Assembly (NCBI RefSeq): GCF_031455295.1
Contig: NZ_JAVDSL010000001.1
Location: 620,001-684,000, forward strand
Length of the DNA stretch: 64,000 nucleotides
Reading direction: 5' to 3'
DNA from: Leifsonia sp. 1010
GTDB lineage: Bacteria > Actinomycetota > Actinomycetes > Actinomycetales > Microbacteriaceae
Positions within the stretch are counted from its first letter, which is position 1, and each line of letters begins with the position of its first letter. Position numbers and translations under genes: made by a program. Under the pieces are notes generated by a model that saw only the letters and a program-made list of their open reading frames with translations, made no database searches and was not told where the DNA came from. Below, piece after piece: positions 50,581 through 58,112 of the stretch.

Positions 50581-52135
50581 TATGGCTGGCAGGCGGAACA
50601 GCGCCCGCCATGCCGTCGGGGGACGCGGCGTATGCGATGAGCGCCAGGACGTTGTCGATCGTCAGCCCGTCGTTCGCGATGTCGGCGACGAGCTCGCGAT
50701 CCCGCAGCACGACGATGCGACGGCCCAGCCGGAGCACCTCCTCCAGTTCGGCCGAGATGTACATGACCCCCATGCCGTTCGCGGCCAGTTCGAGGACAAG
50801 GCGCTGCAGATCGACTTTCGCGCCGATGTCGACGCCGCGGGTCGGCTCGTCCAGGATGAGCAGCTTCGGCGCCATCGCGAGCCACCGTGCCAGCAGCACC
50901 TTCTGCTGGTTGCCGCCGGAGAGGGTCCCGGCGAGCGCCTCGGGATCCGCCGGTCGGATGTGGAGGGACTCGATGTAGCTGCGCGCCAGCTCGGTCTGGC
51001 GGCTCTTCGACAGCGGCCGGAACCATCCACGGTCCGACTGCAGCGACAGCACGATGTTCTCGCGGATCGTCAGTTCGGGCAGGATGCCGTCCGCCGCCCG
51101 GTTCTCGGGCGAGTAGATGACGCCCGCCCGGATCGCGTTCCGTGGCGACGCGAAGCGCCGTCGCCGGTTCTCCACGACCAGCGAGCCGCCGTCGGGCTGA
51201 TCCGCTCCCGCGAGGAGCCGCGCGAGCTCGGTCCGGCCGGAGCCGAGCAGCCCGGCGACCCCGATCACCTCGCCCTCGTGCACCTCCAGGTCGAACGGCT
51301 CGATCGCGTTCGAACGGCGGAGCTGCCGCGCCTCCAGAAGGGGCGGTGCCTCCTCGCCGTCGATGTCGCCCAGGGGCCGGCGATGCGGACCCGTCAGCTC
51401 GTCGATGTCGCGTCCGACGATCTTCTGCACGAGCTCGATGCGCAGCAGCTGATCCGGCTGGTACTCCCCGACGAGCCGTCCGTCGCGCAGCACCGTGAGG
51501 CGGTCGCTGATCTCGTAGACCTGCTCGAGGAAGTGCGACACGAACAGGACGGCGACCCCCTGCTCCTTCATCGCCCTGATCACCCGGAACAGGTCGGTGA
51601 CCTCGTCGTTGTCGAGGCTGGACGTCGGCTCGTCCAGCACCACGATCCGGGCGTCGGCGGCGACGGTGCGCGCGATCGCGACGAGCTGCTGCACGGCGAA
51701 CGAGTGCGCGCTGAGCGGCGTGCGCGGGTCGATGTCGACGTTGAGCGCCTCCAGGGCCTCCGCCGCGAGGAGGTGCGTGCGCTTCCAGTCGATCGAGCCG
51801 CCCCGGCGGGCCTCCCGCCCGAGCATGATGTTCTCCCCGACGCTGAGCGTGGGGATGAGGTTGACCTCCTGGTAGACCGCGCTGATCCCGGCGCGCTGCG
51901 CCTCCACCGGGCTGGCGAACCGCACAGCCTCGCCGAACAGCCGCAGCTCGCCGGAGTCGAACCGGATGGCGCCCGTCATCGCCTTGATCAGCGTCGACTT
52001 GCCGGCACCGTTCTCACCGAGGAGCGAGTGCACCTCGCCCGGGAACATGCGGAACGTGACCCGGTCGAGCGCGTTGACGCCAGGGAACGCGACGGAGATG
52101 TCCTCCATCTCGAGCACCGGGCTCTGCTGCGTCAT
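50573..52135 (-). CDS. Second sugar ABC ATPase, YtfR-like
   Basis: This 520-residue two-domain ATPase has Walker A GENGAGKST, VYQEVNLIPTLSVGENIMLG, FAVQQLVAIART, DEPTSSLD in the first half, and the degenerate loop GLLGSGRTELAR plus [14 protein letters not shown] and DEPTRGVDIGA in the second. It is related to the ATPase at 54256-55785 in the same operon but clearly diverged. It begins 49 bp after the second permease and is followed by the LacI gene. Both copies look intact, so they may serve different permease pairs or growth states. Confidence 0.9.
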   Translation of the reverse strand: MTQQSPVLEMEDISVAFPGVNALDRVTFRMFPGEVHSLLGENGAGKSTLIKAMTGAIRFDSGELRLFGEAVRFASPVEAQRAGISAVYQEVNLIPTLSVGENIMLGREARRGGSIDWKRTHLLAAEALEALNVDIDPRTPLSAHSFAVQQLVAIARTVAADARIVVLDEPTSSLDNDEVTDLFRVIRAMKEQGVAVLFVSHFLEQVYEISDRLTVLRDGRLVGEYQPDQLLRIELVQKIVGRDIDELTGPHRRPLGDIDGEEAPPLLEARQLRRSNAIEPFDLEVHEGEVIGVAGLLGSGRTELARLLAGADQPDGGSLVVENRRRRFASPRNAIRAGVIYSPENRAADGILPELTIRENIVLSLQSDRGWFRPLSKSRQTELARSYIESLHIRPADPEALAGTLSGGNQQKVLLARWLAMAPKLLILDEPTRGVDIGAKVDLQRLVLELAANGMGVMYISAELEEVLRLGRRIVVLRDRELVADIANDGLTIDNVLALIAYAASPDGMAGAVPPASHNE

Positions 52136-52184
52136 CGCACCTCACACGTCGGACCGTCCGCCGACTGCACTCTAGCGGCTCGGG

Positions 52185-53216
52185 TCACCTGCTCCGTCGC
52201 CGGGAGACGATGAAGCGCTGCAGCACCACGAAGAGCAGGAGCAGCGAGCCGATGACGATCTTCGTCCACCAGGAGTCGACACCGATGTAGGTGATGCTGA
52301 TCTCGATGAGCCCGTAGACCATCACGCCCAGCAGCGAGCCGATCACGTACCCGCTCCCGCCGGTCAGCACCGTGCCGCCGATGACGACCGCGGCGATGGC
52401 GTCGAGCTCCATCCCCAGGCCGGTCAGGCTGTAGCCCGACCCCGTGTAGGAGGCGAAGATCCAGCCCGCGACGCCGGCGCAGGTGCCGCTGATCACGTAC
52501 ACCGCCAGCCGCACCCGGCGCACCGGGAGACCCATCAGCCGAGCGGACTGCTCGTTGCCGCCGATCGCGTAGACCGTCCGGCCGAAGCGCGTGTAGTGGA
52601 GCACCCAGAACGCGACCGCGACGGTCAGCAGGGCGAGGACGACCGTCGGCGTGAAGTACCAGCCGCCCCCGAGCTTGATCCGGGTGGACTGCAGCCACAG
52701 CACCGTCGGGTCGGTGATCGGCAGCGACTGGAGGCTGACGACGTAGGCGAGGCCGCGGGCCAGGAACATGGCGGCCAGGGAGGCGATGAACGGCTGGATG
52801 TCGAAGACCTGCACCATGATCCCGATCACCAGCCCGATGACCGATCCGCTCAGCACCATCACCGGGATGACGATGTACGCCGGCCAGCCGGTGTGCAGCA
52901 GCTGGGCTCCGAGGATGCCGCTGAAGGCGACCACCGCGCCGACCGACAGGTCGATGCCGCCGGTGATGATGACGAAGGTCATCCCGACCGCCAGCACGAT
53001 CAGGTACGCGTTGTCGAGCAGCAGCGAGGAGATTAGCCGCGGGGTGATGAAGTTGCCGAACAGGATCTCGCCCGCGACGAACATCGCGACGAGGATGCCC
53101 GCGGTCGCCAGTACGGGCAGCCACGCGACGAGCCGCACCTGCCAGCGGTGGCGGCGGCTGTAGGTCGTGATCCTCGGCGCGCCCTCGGTGGGCGGGGCCG
53201 TGATGCTGGTTGTCAT
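52185..53216 (-). CDS. Sugar ABC permease, YjfF-like
   Basis: This 343-residue membrane protein overlaps the first permease stop (ATGA). It follows E. coli YjfF closely: GMTFVIITGGIDLSVGAVVAF, AMFLARGLAYVVS, VYAIGGNEQSARLMGLPV, ELDAIAAVVIGGTVLTGG, and SSWWTKI-like DSWWTKIVIG near the end. With the YtfT-like subunit it would form the channel for free furanose sugars (galactofuranose in E. coli). Confidence 0.92.
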   Translation of the reverse strand: MTTSITAPPTEGAPRITTYSRRHRWQVRLVAWLPVLATAGILVAMFVAGEILFGNFITPRLISSLLLDNAYLIVLAVGMTFVIITGGIDLSVGAVVAFSGILGAQLLHTGWPAYIVIPVMVLSGSVIGLVIGIMVQVFDIQPFIASLAAMFLARGLAYVVSLQSLPITDPTVLWLQSTRIKLGGGWYFTPTVVLALLTVAVAFWVLHYTRFGRTVYAIGGNEQSARLMGLPVRRVRLAVYVISGTCAGVAGWIFASYTGSGYSLTGLGMELDAIAAVVIGGTVLTGGSGYVIGSLLGVMVYGLIEISITYIGVDSWWTKIVIGSLLLLFVVLQRFIVSRRRSR

Positions 53217-54259
53217 TGTGCGACCGGGACCCTTTCTGCGTTGACCCGCGCACCGGCACGGGCTCGGCGGCGGGTGGCCAGGTACTCGCGCACCCGGCGG
53301 GACTGGATGAGGCAGACCGCGATCACGACGATCGCCTTGAACAGCGGGGTGACCGCGGGCGGTACGCCGAGGAAGGTGATCGTGGAGGTCAGTGTCTGGA
53401 TGATGTAGACGCCGACCACGGTGCCGGAGAGCAGGAACTTGCCGCCGGCCAGCGACGTTCCGCCGATGACCACCGCGAGGATCGCATCCACTTCGGTGTT
53501 GAGCCCCGCGTTGTTGGCGTCGGCGGCCATGATGTTGGAGCTGTAGAGGATGCCCGCGACACCCGCCAGCAGCCCGCTCACGCCGTACACGGCCCAGACG
53601 ATGCCGCGGCTGCGCACACCGGCGAGCCGGCTCGCCTGCGGGTTGATGCCCACCGACTCGAGCAGCATCCCGAGGGCGCTGCGCCGCACGATCACGCTCA
53701 CCAGCACGACTGCGGCCGCGGCCACGTAGAAGGCGAAGGGCAGGCCGAAGACGTACCCGGACGCGAAGAACGCGTACGGCGCGCTGGTGATCGTGGTGAT
53801 CTGACCCTGGGTGATCAGCATCGCGATGCCGCGGCCCGCAAGCATCAGCACGAGGGTGGCGATGATGGGCTGGATGCCGAGCCCGGCGACGAGGAAGCCG
53901 TTCCAGAGTCCGCAGACCAGGCTGATGGCGACGGCGGTGAGTACGGCGACCGCGACGACGCCCGGCGAATTCGGGTCGGGCGATCCGGCGATGATGCTCA
54001 GCGCGACAGCGCCCGAGATGGCGATGACCGCACCGACCGACAGGTCGATGCCGCGAGTGGCGATGACCAGCGTCATCCCGAGCGCGACCAGCATGAGCGG
54101 CGCGCTGTTGCGCAGGATGTCGATCAGCGAGCCGTACAGCTGCCCGTTCTGGACGCTGATGCTGAGGAAGCTCGGCCGCGAGATCGTGTTGATGGCGACC
54201 AGCACGATGAGGGCGAGGATCGGCCAGAACAGCCGATGGTGGAATGCGCGGGAGATCAT
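53213..54259 (-). CDS. Sugar ABC permease, YtfT-like
   Basis: This 348-residue membrane protein overlaps the first ATPase stop. YtfT landmarks include QLYGSLIDILRNSAPLMLVALGMTLVIATRGIDLSVGAV, VLMLAGRGIAMLITQGQITTI, ADANNAGLNTEVDAILAVVIGGTSLAGG, and a basic C-terminal tail. The ADANNAG-like segment is shared with E. coli YtfT. Substrate is inferred as a furanose monosaccharide. Confidence 0.92.
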   Translation of the reverse strand: MISRAFHHRLFWPILALIVLVAINTISRPSFLSISVQNGQLYGSLIDILRNSAPLMLVALGMTLVIATRGIDLSVGAVIAISGAVALSIIAGSPDPNSPGVVAVAVLTAVAISLVCGLWNGFLVAGLGIQPIIATLVLMLAGRGIAMLITQGQITTITSAPYAFFASGYVFGLPFAFYVAAAAVVLVSVIVRRSALGMLLESVGINPQASRLAGVRSRGIVWAVYGVSGLLAGVAGILYSSNIMAADANNAGLNTEVDAILAVVIGGTSLAGGKFLLSGTVVGVYIIQTLTSTITFLGVPPAVTPLFKAIVVIAVCLIQSRRVREYLATRRRARAGARVNAERVPVAQ

Positions 54260-55785
54260 GCGGGTGCCGGTCCGTTCGCGATGAGGGTGACGATGTCGTC
54301 CACGTCGATGCCTTCCTGGTTCTCGATCTCGGCGATCGTCTGACGATCGCGGAGCACGTAGATGCGCTGTGACAACCGGGCGACTTCCTCGAGCTCTGAC
54401 GAGATGAATAGCACAGCCATCCCATCCGCAGCGAGCTTCGTCACCAGTTTCTGGATGTCGGCCTTCGCCCCGATGTCGATGCCGCGGGTCGGCTCGTCGA
54501 GGATGAGGATCTCGGGCTGGGTGGCCAGCCAGCGGGCCAGGAGCACCTTCTGCTGGTTGCCGCCGGAGAGGTTGCGGATGAGCGCGTTCGGGTTCGCCGG
54601 GCGGATGTCGAGCATCGAGATGTACTCGCTGACCAGGGTGTCCTGCAGTCCGCGCGGCAGCGGCCGCGCCCAGCCGCGCTTGGCCTGGAGGCCGAGCACG
54701 ATGTTCTCGCGCACGGTGAGATCGCCGACGATCCCCTCGCTTCGGCGGTCCTCCGACGAGAAGGCGAGGCGGTGATCCACCGCGGCGCGCGGGCTGCCGA
54801 TGTGCGCGGGCTTGCCGTTGACCCAGGTGGATCCGCTGTCGGGCCGATCGGCGCCGTAGAGGATGCGGGCGAGTTCGGTGCGGCCCGAGCCGAGCAGACC
54901 CGCGAGGCCGACGACCTCGCCTTCGTAGAGTTCGAGGTCGAACGGCTGGATCTGGCCGCGGCGGCCGAGGCCGAGCACCTTGAGCGCCGGTTCGGTATTG
55001 CGCTCGATCCGTGCCTGGGCCGTGCGATGCTCCAGCTGTTCCAGCTCGGCCAGTTCGCGGCCCAGCATCTTGCCGATCAGCTGGTCGCGCGGCAGTTCCG
55101 ACACGGGGTACTCGCCGACCAGCCGACCGTTGCGGAGCACCGTGAGCCGGTCGGAGATCTCGTACACCTGGTCGAGGAAGTGCGAGACGAAGAGGATGGC
55201 GACGCCGCGGTCGCGCAGCTGGCGGATGACCGCGAACAGGCGCTGCACCTCCGAGCTGTCGAGGCTGGAGGTGGGCTCGTCGAGGATGAGCACCGAGCTG
55301 TCGATGACGGTGGCCCGGCAGATCGCGACCAGCTGCTGGACGGCGATGGAGTGGCTCGACAGCGGCGACCGGGGGTCGATGTCGAGGTTGAGCGCGGCGA
55401 GGTGATCGGCGGCCCGGCGATGGGTGGCCTTCCAGTCGACGCCCCACGGCTTGCGCACCTCGGCGCCCAGCATGACGTTCTCGCCCACCGTGAGGTTGGT
55501 GCAGAGGTTGACCTCTTGATACACGGTCGCGATTCCCGCCGCCTGCGCGTCGGCGGTGCCGGCGAACTCGACGGGACGCCCGTGGACCGTGATGCTGCCG
55601 GAGTCCGGCGTGTAGACGCCCGTGAGCGCCTTGATCAGGGTGGACTTCCCCGCCCCGTTCTCGCCCATCAGCGAGTGCACCTCTCCCGGGAACAACCGGA
55701 AGGACACCTCCTGCAGGGCTTTGACCCCGGGGAACTCGATCTCGATGTCGCGCATCTCGACGACGGCGGTTGCTTCGGTGGTCAC
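54256..55785 (-). CDS. First sugar ABC ATPase, YtfR-like
   Basis: This 509-residue protein has two nucleotide-binding domains. The first has Walker A GENGAGKST, VYQEVNLCTNLTVGENVMLG, IAVQQLVAICRATV and DEPTSSLD. The second has [30 protein letters not shown] and DEPTRGIDIGA. VYQEVNLC is shared with YtfR. It directly follows the binding-protein gene, as in ytfQR. It is the ATPase most likely to serve the two permeases. Confidence 0.93.
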   Translation of the reverse strand: MTTEATAVVEMRDIEIEFPGVKALQEVSFRLFPGEVHSLMGENGAGKSTLIKALTGVYTPDSGSITVHGRPVEFAGTADAQAAGIATVYQEVNLCTNLTVGENVMLGAEVRKPWGVDWKATHRRAADHLAALNLDIDPRSPLSSHSIAVQQLVAICRATVIDSSVLILDEPTSSLDSSEVQRLFAVIRQLRDRGVAILFVSHFLDQVYEISDRLTVLRNGRLVGEYPVSELPRDQLIGKMLGRELAELEQLEHRTAQARIERNTEPALKVLGLGRRGQIQPFDLELYEGEVVGLAGLLGSGRTELARILYGADRPDSGSTWVNGKPAHIGSPRAAVDHRLAFSSEDRRSEGIVGDLTVRENIVLGLQAKRGWARPLPRGLQDTLVSEYISMLDIRPANPNALIRNLSGGNQQKVLLARWLATQPEILILDEPTRGIDIGAKADIQKLVTKLAADGMAVLFISSELEEVARLSQRIYVLRDRQTIAEIENQEGIDVDDIVTLIANGPAPA

Positions 55786-55816
55786 GTCGACCCTCCTGCT
55801 TCCAGACGTGGTGGAC

Positions 55817-55847
55817 GGTGGCCGCGGCCCGTCGGACCGCGGCCACC
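55817..55847. terminator. Intercistronic hairpin between binding-protein and ATPase genes
   Basis: A perfect 11-bp stem (55817-55827 with 55837-55847) and 9-nt loop begins a few bases after the binding-protein stop. No T-run is present; it probably tunes expression so that binding protein exceeds the transporter. Confidence 0.6.
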
Positions 55848-55854
55848 GGGTGGG

Positions 55855-56832
55855 TCAGTACGGACGGGTGGGGAGGGCCTTCTTGGCGGCCTCCTGGTCG
55901 AACGCCTCGTCCTTGGCCAGGTAGAGCTTGTCCACCTTCTTGCCGGCGACCGCGGCCTTCACGACCTCGGCGACCTTGTCGCCCAGCAGCGGGTTACACT
56001 CGACGACGTAGTTGAACTGTCCGTCGGCGAGCGCCGTCAGACCGTCCTTGGTGCCGTCGATGGTGACGATCTGGATGTCCTTGCCCGGGGTCAGACCGGC
56101 CGCCTTGATCGCGTCCAGCGCTCCGAGCCCCATGTCGTCGTTCTGCGCGAAGAGCACGTTGATGCTCTTGCCGTACTTCTGCAGGAACCCTTCCATCACG
56201 GTCTTGCCCTCGGAGCGGGTGAAGTTGCCCGTCTGCGAGTCGAGGACCTTCACGTCGGTGCCCTTGATGGCCTTGTTGAAGCCGGTGGTGCGGTCGTTCG
56301 CGGCAGCGGAACCGGTGGTGCCCTCGAGCACGACGAGGTTGGCCGACTTGCCCGCGAAGTTGTCGGCCACCCACTTGCCGGCGGTCTCGCCCTCCTTCTC
56401 GAAGTCGTCGCCGACGCGGGAGGTGTAGAGGCTCGGGTCGGAGTCGACGGAGCGGTCTTCGAGGATCACCGGGATCTCGGCGTCCTTGGCCTCCTTGAGC
56501 ACGTCATCCCACCCGGTCTCGACGACGGGTGCGAAGACGATGGCGTCGACACCCTGTGTGATGAAGCTGCGGATGGCGGAGATCTGGTTCTCCTGCTTCT
56601 GCTGCGCGTCGGAGAACGTGAGCTTGAAACCGTTGTCGGAGGCCAGGGCCTCTTTCAGCGACTTCGTGTTGGCGGTGCGCCAGCCGCTCTCGGCGCCGAC
56701 CTGCGAGAATCCGACCTTGATCGGGCCGGAACCGGAATCGCCGGACGCGCCTCCCGCTCCGCTGGAGCATGCCGAGAGAGCGAGCGCTGCGCCTGCCGCG
56801 AGGGCGATGACTCCGAAATGACGTCGTTTCAT
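55855..56832 (-). CDS. YtfQ-like furanose sugar-binding lipoprotein
   Basis: This 325-residue protein starts MKRRHFG; GGAGG lies 10 bp upstream, and a TTG three codons earlier is too close to it. The signal peptide ends in a lipobox (ALSACSSG). The mature part resembles E. coli YtfQ: KVGFSQVGAESGWRTANTKSLKEA, DAQQKQENQISAIRSFITQGVDAIVFAPVVETGWDDVLKEAKDAEIPVILEDRSVD, and GNFTRSEGKTVMEGFL. YtfQ binds galactofuranose; arabinofuranose is an attractive alternative here given the arabinosidase locus, but that is inference. Confidence 0.9.
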   Translation of the reverse strand: MKRRHFGVIALAAGAALALSACSSGAGGASGDSGSGPIKVGFSQVGAESGWRTANTKSLKEALASDNGFKLTFSDAQQKQENQISAIRSFITQGVDAIVFAPVVETGWDDVLKEAKDAEIPVILEDRSVDSDPSLYTSRVGDDFEKEGETAGKWVADNFAGKSANLVVLEGTTGSAAANDRTTGFNKAIKGTDVKVLDSQTGNFTRSEGKTVMEGFLQKYGKSINVLFAQNDDMGLGALDAIKAAGLTPGKDIQIVTIDGTKDGLTALADGQFNYVVECNPLLGDKVAEVVKAAVAGKKVDKLYLAKDEAFDQEAAKKALPTRPY

Positions 56833-56917
56833 ACTTCCCAAACCTCCTTGTTCAGGGAGGCATCAATGCCTCTGGTGAGTGTGACTGCATTCGGCCGCGG
56901 CGGCGGCCGATGTGATG

Positions 56918-56946
56918 ATGTTAGCCTTCACAATTTTTGCGCGCAA
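56918..56946 (-). promoter_or_regulatory. YtfQ-like operon promoter with LacI-type operator on the -35
   Basis: On the minus strand, TTGCGC (56946-56941), a 17-bp spacer, and TAACAT (56923-56918) form a good promoter. The -35 lies inside the perfect 10-bp palindrome TTGCGCGCAA (56937-56946), whose central CG is typical for LacI-family operators. A repressor here would block polymerase. Confidence 0.6.
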
Positions 56947-57086
56947 TAGCTGTGACTCATCGATTTTTGGCGGGATGTTCCGCCGGTGGGCCATCACATC
57001 CGCCCGTCTCCACGCACGGAATGCGGGCGTCGTTCGGCGAGGCGCGCCACCTCGGAAGGCTGGTCGAGGCGCTGCGGGCTGATCTC

Positions 57087-57617
57087 TCAGCGCGCGCACT
57101 CCTCGGACTGCTCGGTGATGATCCAGGCCGTGCCTGCCCGGTGCATGACGACGGTTCCGCAGTCTCCGGAGGCGCCATACGTGACGAACAGCGTGGCATC
57201 GGCCGCGGTCTCGTGCTGGACGGCGATGTCGACGCTCGCATCTTGTCCCGCCGCCTTGTACAGCTGAGCGCTGGCCGCGATCATCTCCTCGCACGTGGAC
57301 ACACTGACTCCCGCGTTCGCGTTGAGCTCCGCGATCATCCGCTGCACGAGCTGGGGCGCCAGTCCGGCACAGGCCGTGTCCACCTCCGGGACGCGCGACG
57401 CCGCGAGCCACGCCGAGAAGCTCTCGGCCGCTCCCGTGGTCGCCCGCTGCCCGCTGTCGGGTTGGCGGCTCGGGTTCGGGCTCGCGCTCGTCGTGGGCTC
57501 GGAGACCGACGCACTCGGTTCGGGCGAGTCAGCACCCGTCGTGCAGGCGGTGGTCGCGGTGAGGGCGAGCGCGACGATTCCGATGGCCGTCAGGACACGA
57601 GAGCTCCGATGAGTCAC
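57087..57617 (-). CDS. Putative secreted lipoprotein of unknown function
   Basis: This 176-residue protein starts at GTG and has a signal peptide with a lipobox-like TATTACTTG. A serine/proline/threonine-rich linker (about 30-60) is followed by an alpha-helical domain with four cysteines (DTACAGL, STCEEM, GDCGT, EECAR) that could form disulfides outside the cell. I do not recognise a family. It is next to the copper genes but transcribed away from them. Confidence 0.68.
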   Translation of the reverse strand: MTHRSSRVLTAIGIVALALTATTACTTGADSPEPSASVSEPTTSASPNPSRQPDSGQRATTGAAESFSAWLAASRVPEVDTACAGLAPQLVQRMIAELNANAGVSVSTCEEMIAASAQLYKAAGQDASVDIAVQHETAADATLFVTYGASGDCGTVVMHRAGTAWIITEQSEECAR

Positions 57618-57660
57618 TCGTCGATCCTGACAGAGAAGCAGTTTGTACGGTACCGGGCCG

Positions 57661-57687
57661 GGGTATAACCTATACCCATAGGGGGTA
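57661..57687. promoter_or_regulatory. CsoR-type copper operator with overlapping dyads
   Basis: TACCCATAGGGGGTA (57673-57687) matches the pseudo-palindromic G/C-tract box of CsoR repressors. It overlaps a second dyad, GGGTATA-ACC-TATACCC (57661-57677). Together they sit about 100 bp upstream of the copper chaperone gene. No csoR gene is in the window. Confidence 0.65.
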
Positions 57688-57779
57688 CTTCAAACCCGAC
57701 CCATCGACCGGACGACAACGCGCCTCGTGGAGGCACGAACACCGGGACATTTCCTAGGCACGAAAAAGGAGACACCAGT

Positions 57780-58112
57780 ATGTGCAGCACCACGTCCACG
57801 CATGGCGACCTCGGTCTCACCGACAAGAACGGCGCCTGCACCTGTAGCGCGGACGCGCACGGACACGCGGACGCGGTGATCGGATCCACCGCGGCGTCCT
57901 CTGTCGACTACCTGGTGGCCGGGATGACCTGCTCGCACTGCGTCGCCAGCGTCACCGAAGAGCTCGAAGCGCTGGATGGCGTCGAGGCCGTCAGCGTCGA
58001 CCTGAACGCGGGCGGAACCTCCACGGTCACCGTCTCCTCGGCCGCGCCTCTCGACGCCGACGCCGTCCGCGCGGCGATTGGCGAGGCGGGATACTCGCTG
58101 GTCTCGGCATGA
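57780..58112 (+). CDS. Copper chaperone with Cys/His-rich N-terminal extension and HMA domain
   Basis: This 110-residue protein has an HMA domain (about 42-110) with the metal site GMTCSHC and the usual beta-alpha-beta pattern (VEAVSVDLNAGG, AIGEAGYSL). The first 40 residues are unusual: MCSTTSTHG, then ACTCSADAHGHADA, giving a CxC motif and several histidines that could bind extra Cu(I). It overlaps copA by 4 bp (ATGA) and follows a CsoR-type box, so it should deliver copper to the ATPase or buffer it. Confidence 0.87.
   Translation: MCSTTSTHGDLGLTDKNGACTCSADAHGHADAVIGSTAASSVDYLVAGMTCSHCVASVTEELEALDGVEAVSVDLNAGGTSTVTVSSAAPLDADAVRAAIGEAGYSLVSA

Noticed and set aside
51142-56949. Several plus-strand frames opposite the YtfQ-like operon, up to 725 codons
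   Set aside because: They are reverse shadows of ABC genes and rich in Arg/Val/Glu/Asp with no recognisable domain.
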